Under the pieces are notes generated by a model, which was not told the DNA's origin, ran no database searches, and worked only from the letters and a program-made list of their open reading frames with translations. From Rhodococcus sp. 06-235-1A (GTDB taxonomy: Bacteria > Actinomycetota > Actinomycetes > Mycobacteriales > Mycobacteriaceae), in contig NZ_NOYI01000021.1 in the NCBI RefSeq assembly GCF_002258785.1, forward strand, positions 186,001-250,000: 64,000 nt of DNA, in the 5' to 3' direction. Shown one piece after another: positions 25,410-34,150 of this stretch; position 1 is the stretch's first letter, and every line of letters begins with the position of its first letter. The translations under genes and the position numbers were made by a program.

Positions 25410-26355
25410 CGGCCGACAGGCGCTGGTCTCCGAACCACCCTGCCGGCGTGGGCAGGCCTGCTGCGCGGGCGAAGGCCTGCTCGAAGCGGCGAAGTAGTGC
25501 AGGAGGATCGTCCAGGTCCCGCCAATTCCACCGCACGATCACCCATCCCAACTCACGCAGTCGGTCCTCGCGATACTTTTCGTCGAGCAAGACACGCTTC
25601 GAGTCGTACTTCGATTCGCCGTCGAACTCGCCGATGACTTTGAACTCCCAGAACAGAAAATCGACGCGCCCGACGAATCGGCCCGCCCCGTCGTACACCC
25701 ATTGATTGAGCAGTGGTGTCGGCAAGGGGAGCATCTCGAAGAGCATGCGACTTCGAGATTCACCAACGCTCTCGCTCCGTCCGCTCATCAGCGAGACTGC
25801 TCGTCGGGCGGCGGAGATGCCGGTGCGGAACCGCGCGGACTCCACCGCCATCGACAGGGCGTCGGAATCGGTGTGGCCGGACCTCAGCGCGCTGTCGCCC
25901 ACACATACGGACCGCTCGACGGACGTGGTGCGCGCGATGTCGACGATGGTCCTCGCTGCCGTGGTGACGGGAAAGCCGTTGATCGTCGTACGCTCCGCGG
26001 GACCCAGCGTGGTGCCGTGGAGGATTCGTAGCGGTCGACGCTTGCTGGCGTAGTCGAGACCGTGTGTCATGTGCACCCTGTCGAGCGGAAGCTGCCAGAT
26101 GTCGAAGCCCCAGGCAATGGCTGCCGATACGTGGCTGAGCACTTCGCCCACCGGTGCGGCCTGCAGGTAGGACCGTGCGAGCAGGAAGTGGCGTTCGATC
26201 GGAGTGGCCGACTGCATCACCGCGCCCGGTACATAGAAGCCCGGTCGCAGAACCGACAGTTCACCGGTGCGGCGCAGTCGTCGCAGGTCGTCGTCGGTCA
26301 GGCCGAACGCGAGCGCATCAGCTCGCGTGAACAGATCCGTGTGGGGTAAGTCCAT
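25387..26355 (-). CDS. DUF559/Vsr-like endonuclease-domain protein with AbiEi-like N-terminus
   Basis: 322 aa. The N-terminal ~55 residues resemble the winged-helix domain of AbiEi-type antitoxins (RADALAFGLTDDDLRRLRRT, GFYVPGA). The C-terminal ~110 form a Vsr/DUF559 PD-(D/E)xK-like fold: SRSRMLFEMLPLPTP (possible Glu ligand), RVDFLFWEFKVIGEFDG (Asp, then E-x-K-like pattern), GESKYD and REDRLRELGWVIVRWNWRDL. The biochemical role of these multicopy actinobacterial proteins is not established. The gene is bracketed by 62-bp hairpin direct repeats and inserted between the 3' ends of pgi and the acyl-CoA dehydrogenase gene, suggesting a mobile or cassette-like origin. Confidence 0.85.
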   Translation of the reverse strand: MDLPHTDLFTRADALAFGLTDDDLRRLRRTGELSVLRPGFYVPGAVMQSATPIERHFLLARSYLQAAPVGEVLSHVSAAIAWGFDIWQLPLDRVHMTHGLDYASKRRPLRILHGTTLGPAERTTINGFPVTTAARTIVDIARTTSVERSVCVGDSALRSGHTDSDALSMAVESARFRTGISAARRAVSLMSGRSESVGESRSRMLFEMLPLPTPLLNQWVYDGAGRFVGRVDFLFWEFKVIGEFDGESKYDSKRVLLDEKYREDRLRELGWVIVRWNWRDLDDPPALLRRFEQAFARAAGLPTPAGWFGDQRLSADQLPSFG

Positions 26356-26404
26356 GATTGCTTGGACGCGCCGACCGTCGAATCGGATCCGGTTGCCGCG
26401 AAAA

Positions 26405-26467
26405 AGCTCCCCAGATTTGGATTTCCGACGCCGATCGGAGGCAGATTTCCAAAACTGGGGAGCTGAT
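26405..26467. repeat. Hairpin repeat A2, 5' flank of DUF559 gene and pgi terminator
   Basis: Arms AGCTCCCCAGATTTGGA (26405-26421) and TCCAAAACTGGGGAGCT (26448-26464) pair with one mismatch in 17. The loop is 26 nt and shares GACGCCGATCGGAG with A1. On the minus strand the second arm runs directly into a T tract (AGCTTTTT), so this copy is a good Rho-independent terminator for pgi, whose stop lies 18 bp away. Confidence 0.9.
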
Positions 26468-26484
26468 TCGCAGCCGAAGCAAAC

Positions 26485-28134
26485 TCAAACCGAACGACCC
26501 CGCTGCGATCGGTACCAGCGAACCAAGGCGTCGGTCGATGAATCCGACTGTGCGGCAGGCGCTTCGGAGTCGGTGAGCACCGGTGTCAATTCCAGGGCCT
26601 GGGTCTTGCCCAGTTCGACGCCCCACTGATCGTAGGAGTCGACGCCCCAGATGACGCCTTCGACGAACACCTGGTGCTCGTAGAGGGCAATCAATTGGCC
26701 GACCACCGACGGCGTGAGCTTGCGTGCCAGGATCGAAGTGGACGGACGGTTGCCGGGCATCACCTTGTGCGGCACCACATCTGCTGGTGTGTCCTCGGCG
26801 GCGATCTCCTCGGCGGTTTTGCCGAAGGCGAGCACCTTGGTCTGGGCGAAGAAGTTGCTCATCAGCAGGTCGTGCATCGATCCGGTGCCGTCGCGGGTGG
26901 GCAGATCATCGGTGGGCTCGGCGAATCCGATGAAGTCCGCGGGCACCAAACGTGTTCCCTGGTGCAGCAATTGGTAGAAGGCATGCTGACCGTTGGTACC
27001 CGGTTCGCCCCAGAAGATCTCGCCGGTGGGTGTAGTGACGGGGGAGCCGTCGGCCTTGACGGACTTGCCGTTGGACTCCATCGTCAACTGCTGCAAGTAC
27101 GCGGCGAACCGGGAGAGGTCATTCGAATACGGCAGCACCGCACGGGTTTCCGCGCCGAAGAAGGAGCTGTACCACAGGCCGATGAGGCCGAGCAGGACAG
27201 GCGCGTTCTCGGCGAGCGGGGTGGTGCGGAAGTGCTCGTCGATGCGATGGAAGCCGTCCAGGAATTCGGCGAACGCCTCCTTGCCGACGACGGCCATGAC
27301 CGACAGGCCGATTGCCGAATCGACGGAGTACCGTCCGCCGACCCAGTCCCAGAAGCCGAACATGTTGGCGGTGTCGATACCGAAGTCCGCGACGCGCTCG
27401 GCGTTGGTGGACACGGCGACGAAGTGCTTGGCGACGGCGTCCTCACCGAGCGCGTCGACGAGCCAGCGACGGGCGGCAGTGGCGTTGGTCAGCGTCTCGA
27501 GAGTGGAGAACGTCTTGGACGCGATGATGAACAGCGTCGATGCCGGGTCGAGTCCGTCGAGCGCACCGACGAGATCCGCGGGATCGACATTGGAGACGAA
27601 CTTCGCGGAAATCCCCGCGTCGGCGTAGTGACGGAGCGCGTTGTAGACCATGACCGGTCCGAGATCGGATCCGCCGATGCCGATGTTGACGACTGTGGAG
27701 ATCTTTTCGCCGGTGGCACCGACCCATTCGCCCGAACGCACTCGATCGGTGAATTCGCCCATGGCCGTGAGGACTTCGTGTACGTCGGCGACGACGTCCT
27801 GGCCGTCGACGGTCAACGACGCGTCGGCCGGTAGACGCAACGCGGTGTGCAGAACGGCGCGGTCCTCGGAGGTGTTGATGTGCTTGCCCGCGAACATGGC
27901 GCCGCGCTTGCCTTCGACGTCGGCGGCGCGGGCGAGTTCGACGAGCAGCTCGAGGGTCTCGCGGGTGATCCGGTGCTTGCTGTAGTCGATATGGAGATCG
28001 GCGGCGTCGAGGGTGAACGTGCGCGCTCGGTCGGTGTCCTCGGCGAACAGTGTCCGAAGATGAGTATCGGCGATCGTGGAGTGGTGATCGGTCAGTTTCT
28101 GCCAGGCATCCGTGCCGGTGATATCGACGCTCAT
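26485..28134 (-). CDS. pgi: Glucose-6-phosphate isomerase
   Basis: 549 aa from ATG 28134 ([14 protein letters not shown]); a longer reading runs into the divergent aldehyde dehydrogenase gene and is rejected. Interconverts glucose 6-phosphate and fructose 6-phosphate in glycolysis/gluconeogenesis. Family signatures are intact: [72 protein letters not shown] (catalytic Glu and His region) and DQWGVELGK. Syntenic with Rv0946c. Transcription probably ends at hairpin A2. Confidence 0.98.
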   Translation of the reverse strand: MSVDITGTDAWQKLTDHHSTIADTHLRTLFAEDTDRARTFTLDAADLHIDYSKHRITRETLELLVELARAADVEGKRGAMFAGKHINTSEDRAVLHTALRLPADASLTVDGQDVVADVHEVLTAMGEFTDRVRSGEWVGATGEKISTVVNIGIGGSDLGPVMVYNALRHYADAGISAKFVSNVDPADLVGALDGLDPASTLFIIASKTFSTLETLTNATAARRWLVDALGEDAVAKHFVAVSTNAERVADFGIDTANMFGFWDWVGGRYSVDSAIGLSVMAVVGKEAFAEFLDGFHRIDEHFRTTPLAENAPVLLGLIGLWYSSFFGAETRAVLPYSNDLSRFAAYLQQLTMESNGKSVKADGSPVTTPTGEIFWGEPGTNGQHAFYQLLHQGTRLVPADFIGFAEPTDDLPTRDGTGSMHDLLMSNFFAQTKVLAFGKTAEEIAAEDTPADVVPHKVMPGNRPSTSILARKLTPSVVGQLIALYEHQVFVEGVIWGVDSYDQWGVELGKTQALELTPVLTDSEAPAAQSDSSTDALVRWYRSQRGRSV

Positions 28135-28207
28135 ACGATCCAACACTAATGCGGCCCGGCACCGCGCGCGCGTCGTTCTCGTTTGTATTCGGCGCTGCGG
28201 AGGCATC

Positions 28208-29668
28208 ATGGACGGTATGGACCAACGTGCATTGATCGAATCGATTCCGGCAAAACTGTGGATCGGAGGAAAGGCCGTCGACGCAGAGGGAGGCAAGACG
28301 TTCGCGGTCAACGATCCGGCCACCGGTAAGCCCCTGACCGAGGTTGCCGACGCATCGCCCGCGGATGCAATGAAGGCGCTCGACGCCGCGGCTGCAGCGC
28401 AGAAGAGTTGGGCGGCAACGCCTGCACGCGAGCGCAGCGAGATTCTGCGAGCGGCGTTCGAGAAAGTCACCGAACGCGCCGACGACATCGCGCTGCTGAT
28501 GACCCTGGAGATGGGCAAAGCCCTCGCGGAGTCGAAGGCCGAGGTGAAGTACGGTGCCGAGTTCTTTCGCTGGTTCGCCGAGGAAGCCGTGCGCATCGGT
28601 GGTCGCTACACCCCGGCTCCGGCGGGCAACGGTCGGATTCTCGTCACCAAGGCTCCCGTGGGCCCGGTGTTGGCGATCACCCCGTGGAACTTTCCGCTGG
28701 CGATGGGCACCAGGAAGATCGGGCCTGCTCTGGCGGCCGGTTGCACCATCGTCGTGAAGCCGGCCCGCGAGACCCCGCTGACGATGTTGCTGCTCGCGCA
28801 GATCTTCTCCGAGGTCGGGCTCCCGGAGGGTGTTCTCTCGGTACTGACGACCTCGAAGTCCGGCGATGTCACCGGACCTCTGTTGGAAGACCCACGGTTG
28901 CGGAAGTTGACCTTCACCGGTTCGACGGGAGTCGGCAAGTCCCTCGTCGAGAAGTCGGCGACTCGGCTGTTGCGAACGTCGATGGAACTCGGCGGCAACG
29001 CCCCGTTCGTGGTGTTCGACGACGCGAACATCGACGACGCGGTGGACGGCGCGATGCTCGCCAAGATGCGTAACGGCGGCGAGGCCTGCACCGCGGCGAA
29101 TCGACTGCACGTGCACAACAGTGTTCGCGAGGAGTTCACCACCAAGCTGGTGGCGAAGATGTCCGAGATGAAGCTCGGGCCCGGCGTCGACCCCGACACC
29201 AAGCTCGGGCCACTGATCAACGCGGATCAGCTCGAGACGGTGCAGGAGCTCGTCGACGATGCAGTGCAGCAGGGCGCGACGGTCGCTCTCGGCGGCAGCG
29301 CACCGGGCGGAGACGGGTACTTCTATCCGGCGACCGTGCTCACAGACGTGCCTGCGCAGGCGAGGATCCTCAGAGAAGAGGTGTTCGGACCGGTGGCTCC
29401 GATCGTCGGATTCGACACCGAGCAGGAAGGCATCGACGCAGCCAACGACACCGAGTACGGCTTGGCGTCGTACATCTACACGGAGAATCTGGACCGCGCG
29501 CTACGGGTGGCCGACGCCATCGACAGCGGCATGGTGGGCGTCAACCGCGGAGTGATCTCGGACGCGGCAGCGCCGTTCGGTGGAGTCAAGGAATCCGGAT
29601 TCGGCCGGGAGGGCGGATCCGAGGGAATCGAGGAATACCTCGAGACCAAGTACATCGCATTGAAGTAG
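28208..29668 (+). CDS. NAD(P)-dependent aldehyde dehydrogenase, succinate-semialdehyde dehydrogenase type
   Basis: 486 aa from ATG 28208, with GGAGG at 28199-28203; ATG 28217 is an alternative. It oxidises an aldehyde to an acid. Signatures: [20 protein letters not shown], the NAD-site motif [15 protein letters not shown], the general base in [15 protein letters not shown] and the catalytic Cys in [11 protein letters not shown]. The pattern and C-terminal [20 protein letters not shown] fit the GabD-like succinate-semialdehyde dehydrogenase group, but specificity is inference. Divergent from pgi across 73 bp. Confidence 0.93.
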   Translation: MDGMDQRALIESIPAKLWIGGKAVDAEGGKTFAVNDPATGKPLTEVADASPADAMKALDAAAAAQKSWAATPARERSEILRAAFEKVTERADDIALLMTLEMGKALAESKAEVKYGAEFFRWFAEEAVRIGGRYTPAPAGNGRILVTKAPVGPVLAITPWNFPLAMGTRKIGPALAAGCTIVVKPARETPLTMLLLAQIFSEVGLPEGVLSVLTTSKSGDVTGPLLEDPRLRKLTFTGSTGVGKSLVEKSATRLLRTSMELGGNAPFVVFDDANIDDAVDGAMLAKMRNGGEACTAANRLHVHNSVREEFTTKLVAKMSEMKLGPGVDPDTKLGPLINADQLETVQELVDDAVQQGATVALGGSAPGGDGYFYPATVLTDVPAQARILREEVFGPVAPIVGFDTEQEGIDAANDTEYGLASYIYTENLDRALRVADAIDSGMVGVNRGVISDAAAPFGGVKESGFGREGGSEGIEEYLETKYIALK

Positions 29669-29675
29669 AGCTGAC

Positions 29676-29704
29676 GGTTGGGCGTGCGCACCGCGCGCCC
29701 AACC
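29676..29704. terminator. Bidirectional terminator between aldehyde dehydrogenase and chorismate mutase
   Basis: Thirteen-base arms GGTTGGGCGTGCG and CGCGCGCCCAACC with a 3-nt loop; the single non-Watson-Crick position is G-U capable. It sits in the 45-bp gap between convergent genes. Confidence 0.75.
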
Positions 29705-29713
29705 GGAGGTGGA

Positions 29714-30004
29714 TCAGTGTCCGAGGCGACCGCGACCGAGGCGGAGCAGGAGCATGGCCAGCGTGTGGCCTTCCTGACCGAGGCTGCTGAAACGCTCAAG
29801 AACCTTCATCTCGCGGCTGTGCACCAGACGCGGACCGCCGGAGGCCATGCGGGTGCGTCCGATGATCTGCGAGACCTCGGAGCGACGCTTGATGGCCGTC
29901 AGGATCTCGGCATCGAGGCGGTCGATTTCCTGACGCAAATCGTTGATCTCGGCTTCGCTGGAAGGCACTGCAATCTCTGAGTCGATCTTCGTCGTCATGG
30001 CCAT
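29714..30004 (-). CDS. Chorismate mutase, AroQ type
   Basis: 96 aa from ATG 30004, which has a good GAGGAGA site upstream; longer readings are not supported. Converts chorismate to prephenate for Phe/Tyr synthesis. The single helical domain is clear: INDLRQEIDRLDAEILTAIK, RRSEVSQIIGRTRMASGG, RLVHSREMKVLERF, with the C-terminal LAMLLLRLGRGRLGH that is nearly identical to the M. tuberculosis intracellular enzyme Rv0948c. In mycobacteria this C-terminal tail contacts DAHP synthase, which activates the otherwise weak mutase. The neighbour uvrD/pcrA is also syntenic. Confidence 0.95.
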   Translation of the reverse strand: MAMTTKIDSEIAVPSSEAEINDLRQEIDRLDAEILTAIKRRSEVSQIIGRTRMASGGPRLVHSREMKVLERFSSLGQEGHTLAMLLLRLGRGRLGH

Positions 30005-30333
30005 CGTCTCTCCTCGGGTCACATCTTGGATCGCTGCGTCGTCCGTCACCGTTACGCCTTTCGTATTCGGAACTGCATCGCTCGGCGGCTCGGTTCCCGG
30101 CTCGAACTCCTGCTCGGGCCTTCGAGCCCCCGCCTGGAACAGGGGCGTTGCGTCTATCGACAGGCTTCTGCACGTGTGGCGGACGAGCGGCCGACCCGAC
30201 GCAGGCGGTGACGTACGGTTTTTTCGATCACCGATCCAGTGTGCCATGGGCCGACCCTCCTGAAAAGTCATCCGTCGAGGCCGAGACCACGCGATGTGGG
30301 TTTGTCGGTACGCGCCGGTAACCTGACCTGACG
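30005..30333. other. Divergent intergenic region, chorismate mutase / PcrA
   Basis: About 330 bp with no convincing gene. In-frame extension upstream of the chorismate mutase is open but shows no conservation or ribosome site. The region must carry the promoters of both divergent genes. I see no terminator hairpin, riboswitch or repeat in it. Confidence 0.4.
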
Positions 30334-32808
30334 ATGAACACATTCCTCCAAGGCCTCGCGTCCCGTAAGAACGCTGCGTCCGACGCGTTGCTGGAGGGGC
30401 TCAATCCTCAGCAGCGTGAGGCCGTTGTACACACCGGATCGCCGCTGCTCATCGTCGCCGGAGCCGGTTCGGGCAAGACAGCGGTGCTGACGCGTCGCAT
30501 CGCGTATCTTCTCGCCGAGCGAGGGGTGTCGCCGGGTCAGATTCTGGCCATCACGTTCACCAACAAGGCCGCCGCCGAGATGCGTGAGCGCGTCGCGGGT
30601 CTGGTGGGACCGCGAGCCAATGCGATGTGGGTGTCGACCTTCCACTCGAGCTGTGTACGGATTCTGCGGGCACAGGCAGCGCTGTTGCCGGGGCTGAATT
30701 CGAACTTCTCGATCTACGACGCCGACGACTCCCGCCGATTGCTGACGATGATCTCCAAGGATCTGCAGATCGACACCAAGAAGTTCTCGGCGCGGCTGCT
30801 GTCGACGGCGATCTCGAACCTGAAGAACGAGCTGATCGGCCCCGACAAGGCGGCGGAGGACGCCGATGGCGACCCCGCCGAGCTTCCTCGGCTCGTGGCG
30901 AAGGTCTACGGCATCTATCAGCAGCGGTTGCGCGCGGCCAACGCGATGGACTTCGACGACCTCATCGGTGAGACGGTGGGGATTCTGCAGGCCTTCCCGC
31001 AGGTGGCTCAGTACTATCGTCGCCGGTTCCGGCACGTCCTGGTGGACGAGTATCAGGACACCAACCACGCCCAGTACATGCTGGTACGAGAGCTGGTCGG
31101 CACCCCCGACGCCGACGGCGCACTCGAGGGCACCGTCGCGCCGGGTGAGCTCTGCGTGGTGGGCGACGCGGACCAGTCCATCTATGCATTCCGTGGTGCC
31201 ACGATCCGGAACATCGAGGAATTCGAGCGCGACTATCCCGACGCTCGCACCATTCTGCTCGAGCAGAACTACCGGTCGACGCAGAACATCCTCTCGGCCG
31301 CCAATGCCGTGATCTCCCGCAACATCGGTCGACGCGAGAAGAAGCTGTGGACCGACACCGGCGAGGGCGAGTTGATCGTCGGCTACGTCGCGGACAACGA
31401 GCACGACGAGGCGTCGTTCGTCGCCTCGGAGATCGACCGACTCGTCGACGGCGGAGATGTGCGCTTCGACGAGGTGGCAGTGTTCTATCGCACCAACAAC
31501 TCCTCGCGTGCGCTCGAGGAGATATTCATTCGCCTGGGTCTGCCCTACAAGGTCGTCGGCGGCGTGAGGTTCTACGAGCGCAAGGAAGTCCGAGATCTCG
31601 TCGCGTATCTGAGGGTGCTGTCCAACGAGGACGACACCGTCAGCATGCGACGCATCCTCAACACCCCACGCCGCGGTATCGGCGACCGCGCCGAGGCCTG
31701 TGTCGCCGTGCATGCCGAGCAGCGTGACATCAGCTTCTCCCGTGCCCTGCACGACGCGGCCGCGGGCAAGGTGGCGTTGCTCAACTCGCGGCAGCAGAAG
31801 TTGATCGCACAGTTCATGGAATTGCTGGACGAACTGCGCGCCGTACTCACCGCGACCGACGGCGACGGCAACGACATCGCAGACATCGGCGATGTCGTCG
31901 AAGCCGTTCTCGATCGCACCGGCTACCGCGCCGAGCTCGAAGCCAGCAGTGACCCACAAGACGGTGCGCGCCTCGACAACCTGAACGAACTCGTCAGCGT
32001 GGCAAGGGAATTCACGTCCGAGGCGCGCAACCAGGCCGCGGTGGCCGAAGAAGCACTGGAAACCGGCGACGACGAGAACGGCGAAGACGACGGTGGCGTC
32101 GACGGTCTGGCCGAACCGGGTTCTCTCGCAGCGTTCCTCGAACGGGTCTCCCTGGTGGCCGATACCGATCAGATCCCCGACTCGGGCACCGGTGTCGTGA
32201 CACTGATGACGCTGCACACCGCGAAGGGACTGGAGTTTCCGGTCGTCTTCGTGACGGGTTGGGAAGACGGCCAGTTCCCACACATGCGGGCACTGGGTGA
32301 CCCGAACGAACTGTCCGAGGAACGACGCCTGGCGTACGTGGGTATCACTCGGGCACGGCAGCGGCTCTATCTCACGCGCGCGATCATGCGGTCGGCGTGG
32401 GGCCAGCCCATTGCGAACCCGGAATCGCGCTTCCTGCAGGAGGTTCCGCAACACCTGATCGATTGGAGACGTGAGGACCCCGGCACCGGCGGCGGCCGAG
32501 CAATCGGTGGTGGCAGGTCCGGCGGTTACGGCTCGAACAGTTACGGTTCGAACAGTTACGGCTCGAACAGTTACGGCGGGTCCTCGTCACGCGGCCAGAG
32601 TTCGTCGCCCAGCTTCGGTGCCGCCAAGGGGCGCAACTCGAATCTCGTTCTCGTTGTGGGCGATCGAGTCAGTCACGACAAGTACGGCCTGGGCACGGTG
32701 CTGGAATCGACCGGTGCTGGGGTCAAGGCGATGGTGTTGATCGACTTCGGTTCGGCCGGGCGCGTCAAGATGATGCTCATCGGCGGCGTCCCGATGACCA
32801 AGCTGTAA
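30334..32808 (+). CDS. pcrA: ATP-dependent DNA helicase PcrA/UvrD (UvrD1)
   Basis: 824 aa SF1A 3'-5' helicase for nucleotide excision repair and clearing stalled complexes. Motifs in order: Q motif NPQQREAV, Walker A AGAGSGKT at 42-49, motif Ia ITFTNKAAAEMRERV, motif II DEYQD at 238-242, motif III GDADQSIYAFRGA, motif IV QNYRST, motif V MTLHTAKGLEFPVVF, and motif VI RRLAYVGITRARQRLYL. A low-complexity linker with NSYGS repeats precedes the C-terminal Tudor-like domain (VVGDRVSHDKYGLGTVL), which in related proteins binds RNA polymerase or Ku. Syntenic with Rv0949. Confidence 0.97.
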   Translation: MNTFLQGLASRKNAASDALLEGLNPQQREAVVHTGSPLLIVAGAGSGKTAVLTRRIAYLLAERGVSPGQILAITFTNKAAAEMRERVAGLVGPRANAMWVSTFHSSCVRILRAQAALLPGLNSNFSIYDADDSRRLLTMISKDLQIDTKKFSARLLSTAISNLKNELIGPDKAAEDADGDPAELPRLVAKVYGIYQQRLRAANAMDFDDLIGETVGILQAFPQVAQYYRRRFRHVLVDEYQDTNHAQYMLVRELVGTPDADGALEGTVAPGELCVVGDADQSIYAFRGATIRNIEEFERDYPDARTILLEQNYRSTQNILSAANAVISRNIGRREKKLWTDTGEGELIVGYVADNEHDEASFVASEIDRLVDGGDVRFDEVAVFYRTNNSSRALEEIFIRLGLPYKVVGGVRFYERKEVRDLVAYLRVLSNEDDTVSMRRILNTPRRGIGDRAEACVAVHAEQRDISFSRALHDAAAGKVALLNSRQQKLIAQFMELLDELRAVLTATDGDGNDIADIGDVVEAVLDRTGYRAELEASSDPQDGARLDNLNELVSVAREFTSEARNQAAVAEEALETGDDENGEDDGGVDGLAEPGSLAAFLERVSLVADTDQIPDSGTGVVTLMTLHTAKGLEFPVVFVTGWEDGQFPHMRALGDPNELSEERRLAYVGITRARQRLYLTRAIMRSAWGQPIANPESRFLQEVPQHLIDWRREDPGTGGGRAIGGGRSGGYGSNSYGSNSYGSNSYGGSSSRGQSSSPSFGAAKGRNSNLVLVVGDRVSHDKYGLGTVLESTGAGVKAMVLIDFGSAGRVKMMLIGGVPMTKL
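32527..32571 (+). repeat. Three 15-bp in-frame repeats inside pcrA
   Basis: Unit TACGGCTCGAACAGT repeated three times with one C/T change in the middle copy. It encodes Tyr-Gly-Ser-Asn-Ser repeats in the flexible linker before the Tudor-like domain. The copy number is a likely site of strain variation. Confidence 0.9.
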
Positions 32809-32840
32809 GAGACCGAGCTGTAAAGACCCTACTAACGCGA

Positions 32841-32872
32841 AAGCCGGGCCCTGCGAAAGCGGGGTCCGGCTT
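32841..32872. terminator. Bidirectional terminator between pcrA and M23 peptidase gene
   Basis: Arms AAGCCGGGCCCTGC and GCGGGGTCCGGCTT with a GAAA tetraloop. The two non-Watson-Crick positions pair as G-U in one direction. It lies in the 84-bp convergent gap, 32 bp after the pcrA stop and 20 bp before the peptidase stop. Confidence 0.85.
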
Positions 32873-32892
32873 GTGGTGCAGTGAAGAAGAAC

Positions 32893-33918
32893 TCAGTCCA
32901 TTTCCGGTCCGAGGGAGATTCCTCGGGAGGCGAGCCACGGGAGCGGGTCGATCTTTAGTTCGCCCGGAAGGTGAACCTCGAAGTGCAGGTGCGGGCCCGT
33001 GGAGAACCCGCGGTTGCCCATGGTGGCAATCTGGTCGCCCGCCATGACGTTCTGACCGACAGTGACGGTCGAGGTGTCGATGTGGCCGTAGACGGTGATC
33101 GTGCCGTCGGCGTGCTGCAGTCGTACCCACATGCCGAAGCCTGCGGCCGGACCGGAGTCGATCACCTTGCCGTCGGCGACGGCATAGATCGGAGTTCCGA
33201 TGGCGTTGGCAACGTCGACGCCGGCGTGGAGAACGCCCCAGCGAGTGCCGAAGTTGGAGGTGTAGGTGCCCTGCGCGGGGAGGGCGAACAGCGGCCGACG
33301 GGCGGCGGCTTCACGTGCGGCGCGCTCCTCGCTGAAGCGCTGGCCCTTGGCGAGCAAGTCGTTGAACTGGCTCAGATCGGCCGGTGCAGCGACGCTGAGA
33401 ATCTGCGGTGCCTGCGAGGGGATCGCGCTCGATGACTCTTCGTCGAGCGCGGTGGTCTGCGGGGTTGTGGTGGCCGCGACTGCAGCAGCAGCGGGAGCTT
33501 CACCGGCGGCGAGTGCGTACTCGGAGGTGGCGACCGTGGCGGGCGAGTCGTCGTTGATGACGGCCTGGCCTGCGGCTACGACGGCACCGGCGGCTACGGC
33601 GAGAACAGCCGCGCGACCTTTGAGGGCGGTGGGGGGAAGTGGAATTCTGTGTGCGCCGCCGCGACGGGCCACGGGGGTGGCGTCTGCGGTGGTCGCGAAG
33701 GTCGTGACGACGGTCGGTGACTCGTCGGCTGCGACGTACGGAGTCTCGAACTGAGGCGTGTCGACGAACTCGGCCTCGGCGTACTGGTACGCGGGGTACG
33801 AGTAGGCGTCGTATGCGCTGTTGTCGGAGGCGGGCTCGTAGCTGTAGACCGTGGTCGCGTCTTCAGCGGCGGGTCGAGAGAACCGGCTGGAGGTGAAGGA
33901 CGCACGGTGTTGCTGCAA
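32893..33918 (-). CDS. M23-family (LytM) metallopeptidase, membrane-anchored
   Basis: 341 aa with a TTG start; GGAGGT lies 8 nt upstream, supporting it. Residues 1-95 are low-complexity and Tyr/Thr-rich, followed by one membrane segment (about 99-118, GRAAVLAVAAGAVVAAGQAV), an Ala/Thr linker, a short helical stretch (LSQFNDLLAKGQRFSEERAA) and the catalytic domain at about 235-340. Zinc ligands are intact: HxxxD in HAGVDVAN and HxH in GPHLHFEVH, plus GHID. It should cleave peptidoglycan cross-bridges from the outer face of the membrane, or activate other hydrolases. Syntenic with Rv0950c. Confidence 0.93.
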   Translation of the reverse strand: MQQHRASFTSSRFSRPAAEDATTVYSYEPASDNSAYDAYSYPAYQYAEAEFVDTPQFETPYVAADESPTVVTTFATTADATPVARRGGAHRIPLPPTALKGRAAVLAVAAGAVVAAGQAVINDDSPATVATSEYALAAGEAPAAAAVAATTTPQTTALDEESSSAIPSQAPQILSVAAPADLSQFNDLLAKGQRFSEERAAREAAARRPLFALPAQGTYTSNFGTRWGVLHAGVDVANAIGTPIYAVADGKVIDSGPAAGFGMWVRLQHADGTITVYGHIDTSTVTVGQNVMAGDQIATMGNRGFSTGPHLHFEVHLPGELKIDPLPWLASRGISLGPEMD

Positions 33919-34150
33919 GACCTACAACCTCCGTTATCTGTGACCTGGCCGTTACTGAAAGACTCGGCAGACGGTAACGAAATGATTGCGAGGCGCGCAA
34001 GTTAACAGCCCAAACTGCGGGGATATGTGAGATGGCTCACAGCGCGACCAGTGCTTATGTCGTGACGGGCCACACTTGGAATCGGACACCAGGACAGCAC
34101 GACGTGACTGTAACGGTGTCCAAGCCCGTCGAGCCGATACCGTGATCCGA

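Noticed and set aside
33919..34150. c-di-AMP (ydaO) riboswitch before the M23 peptidase gene
   Set aside because: Such leaders occur before some actinobacterial wall-hydrolase genes, but the conserved GGGGA/CCGAAUCC-type core elements could not be found here.
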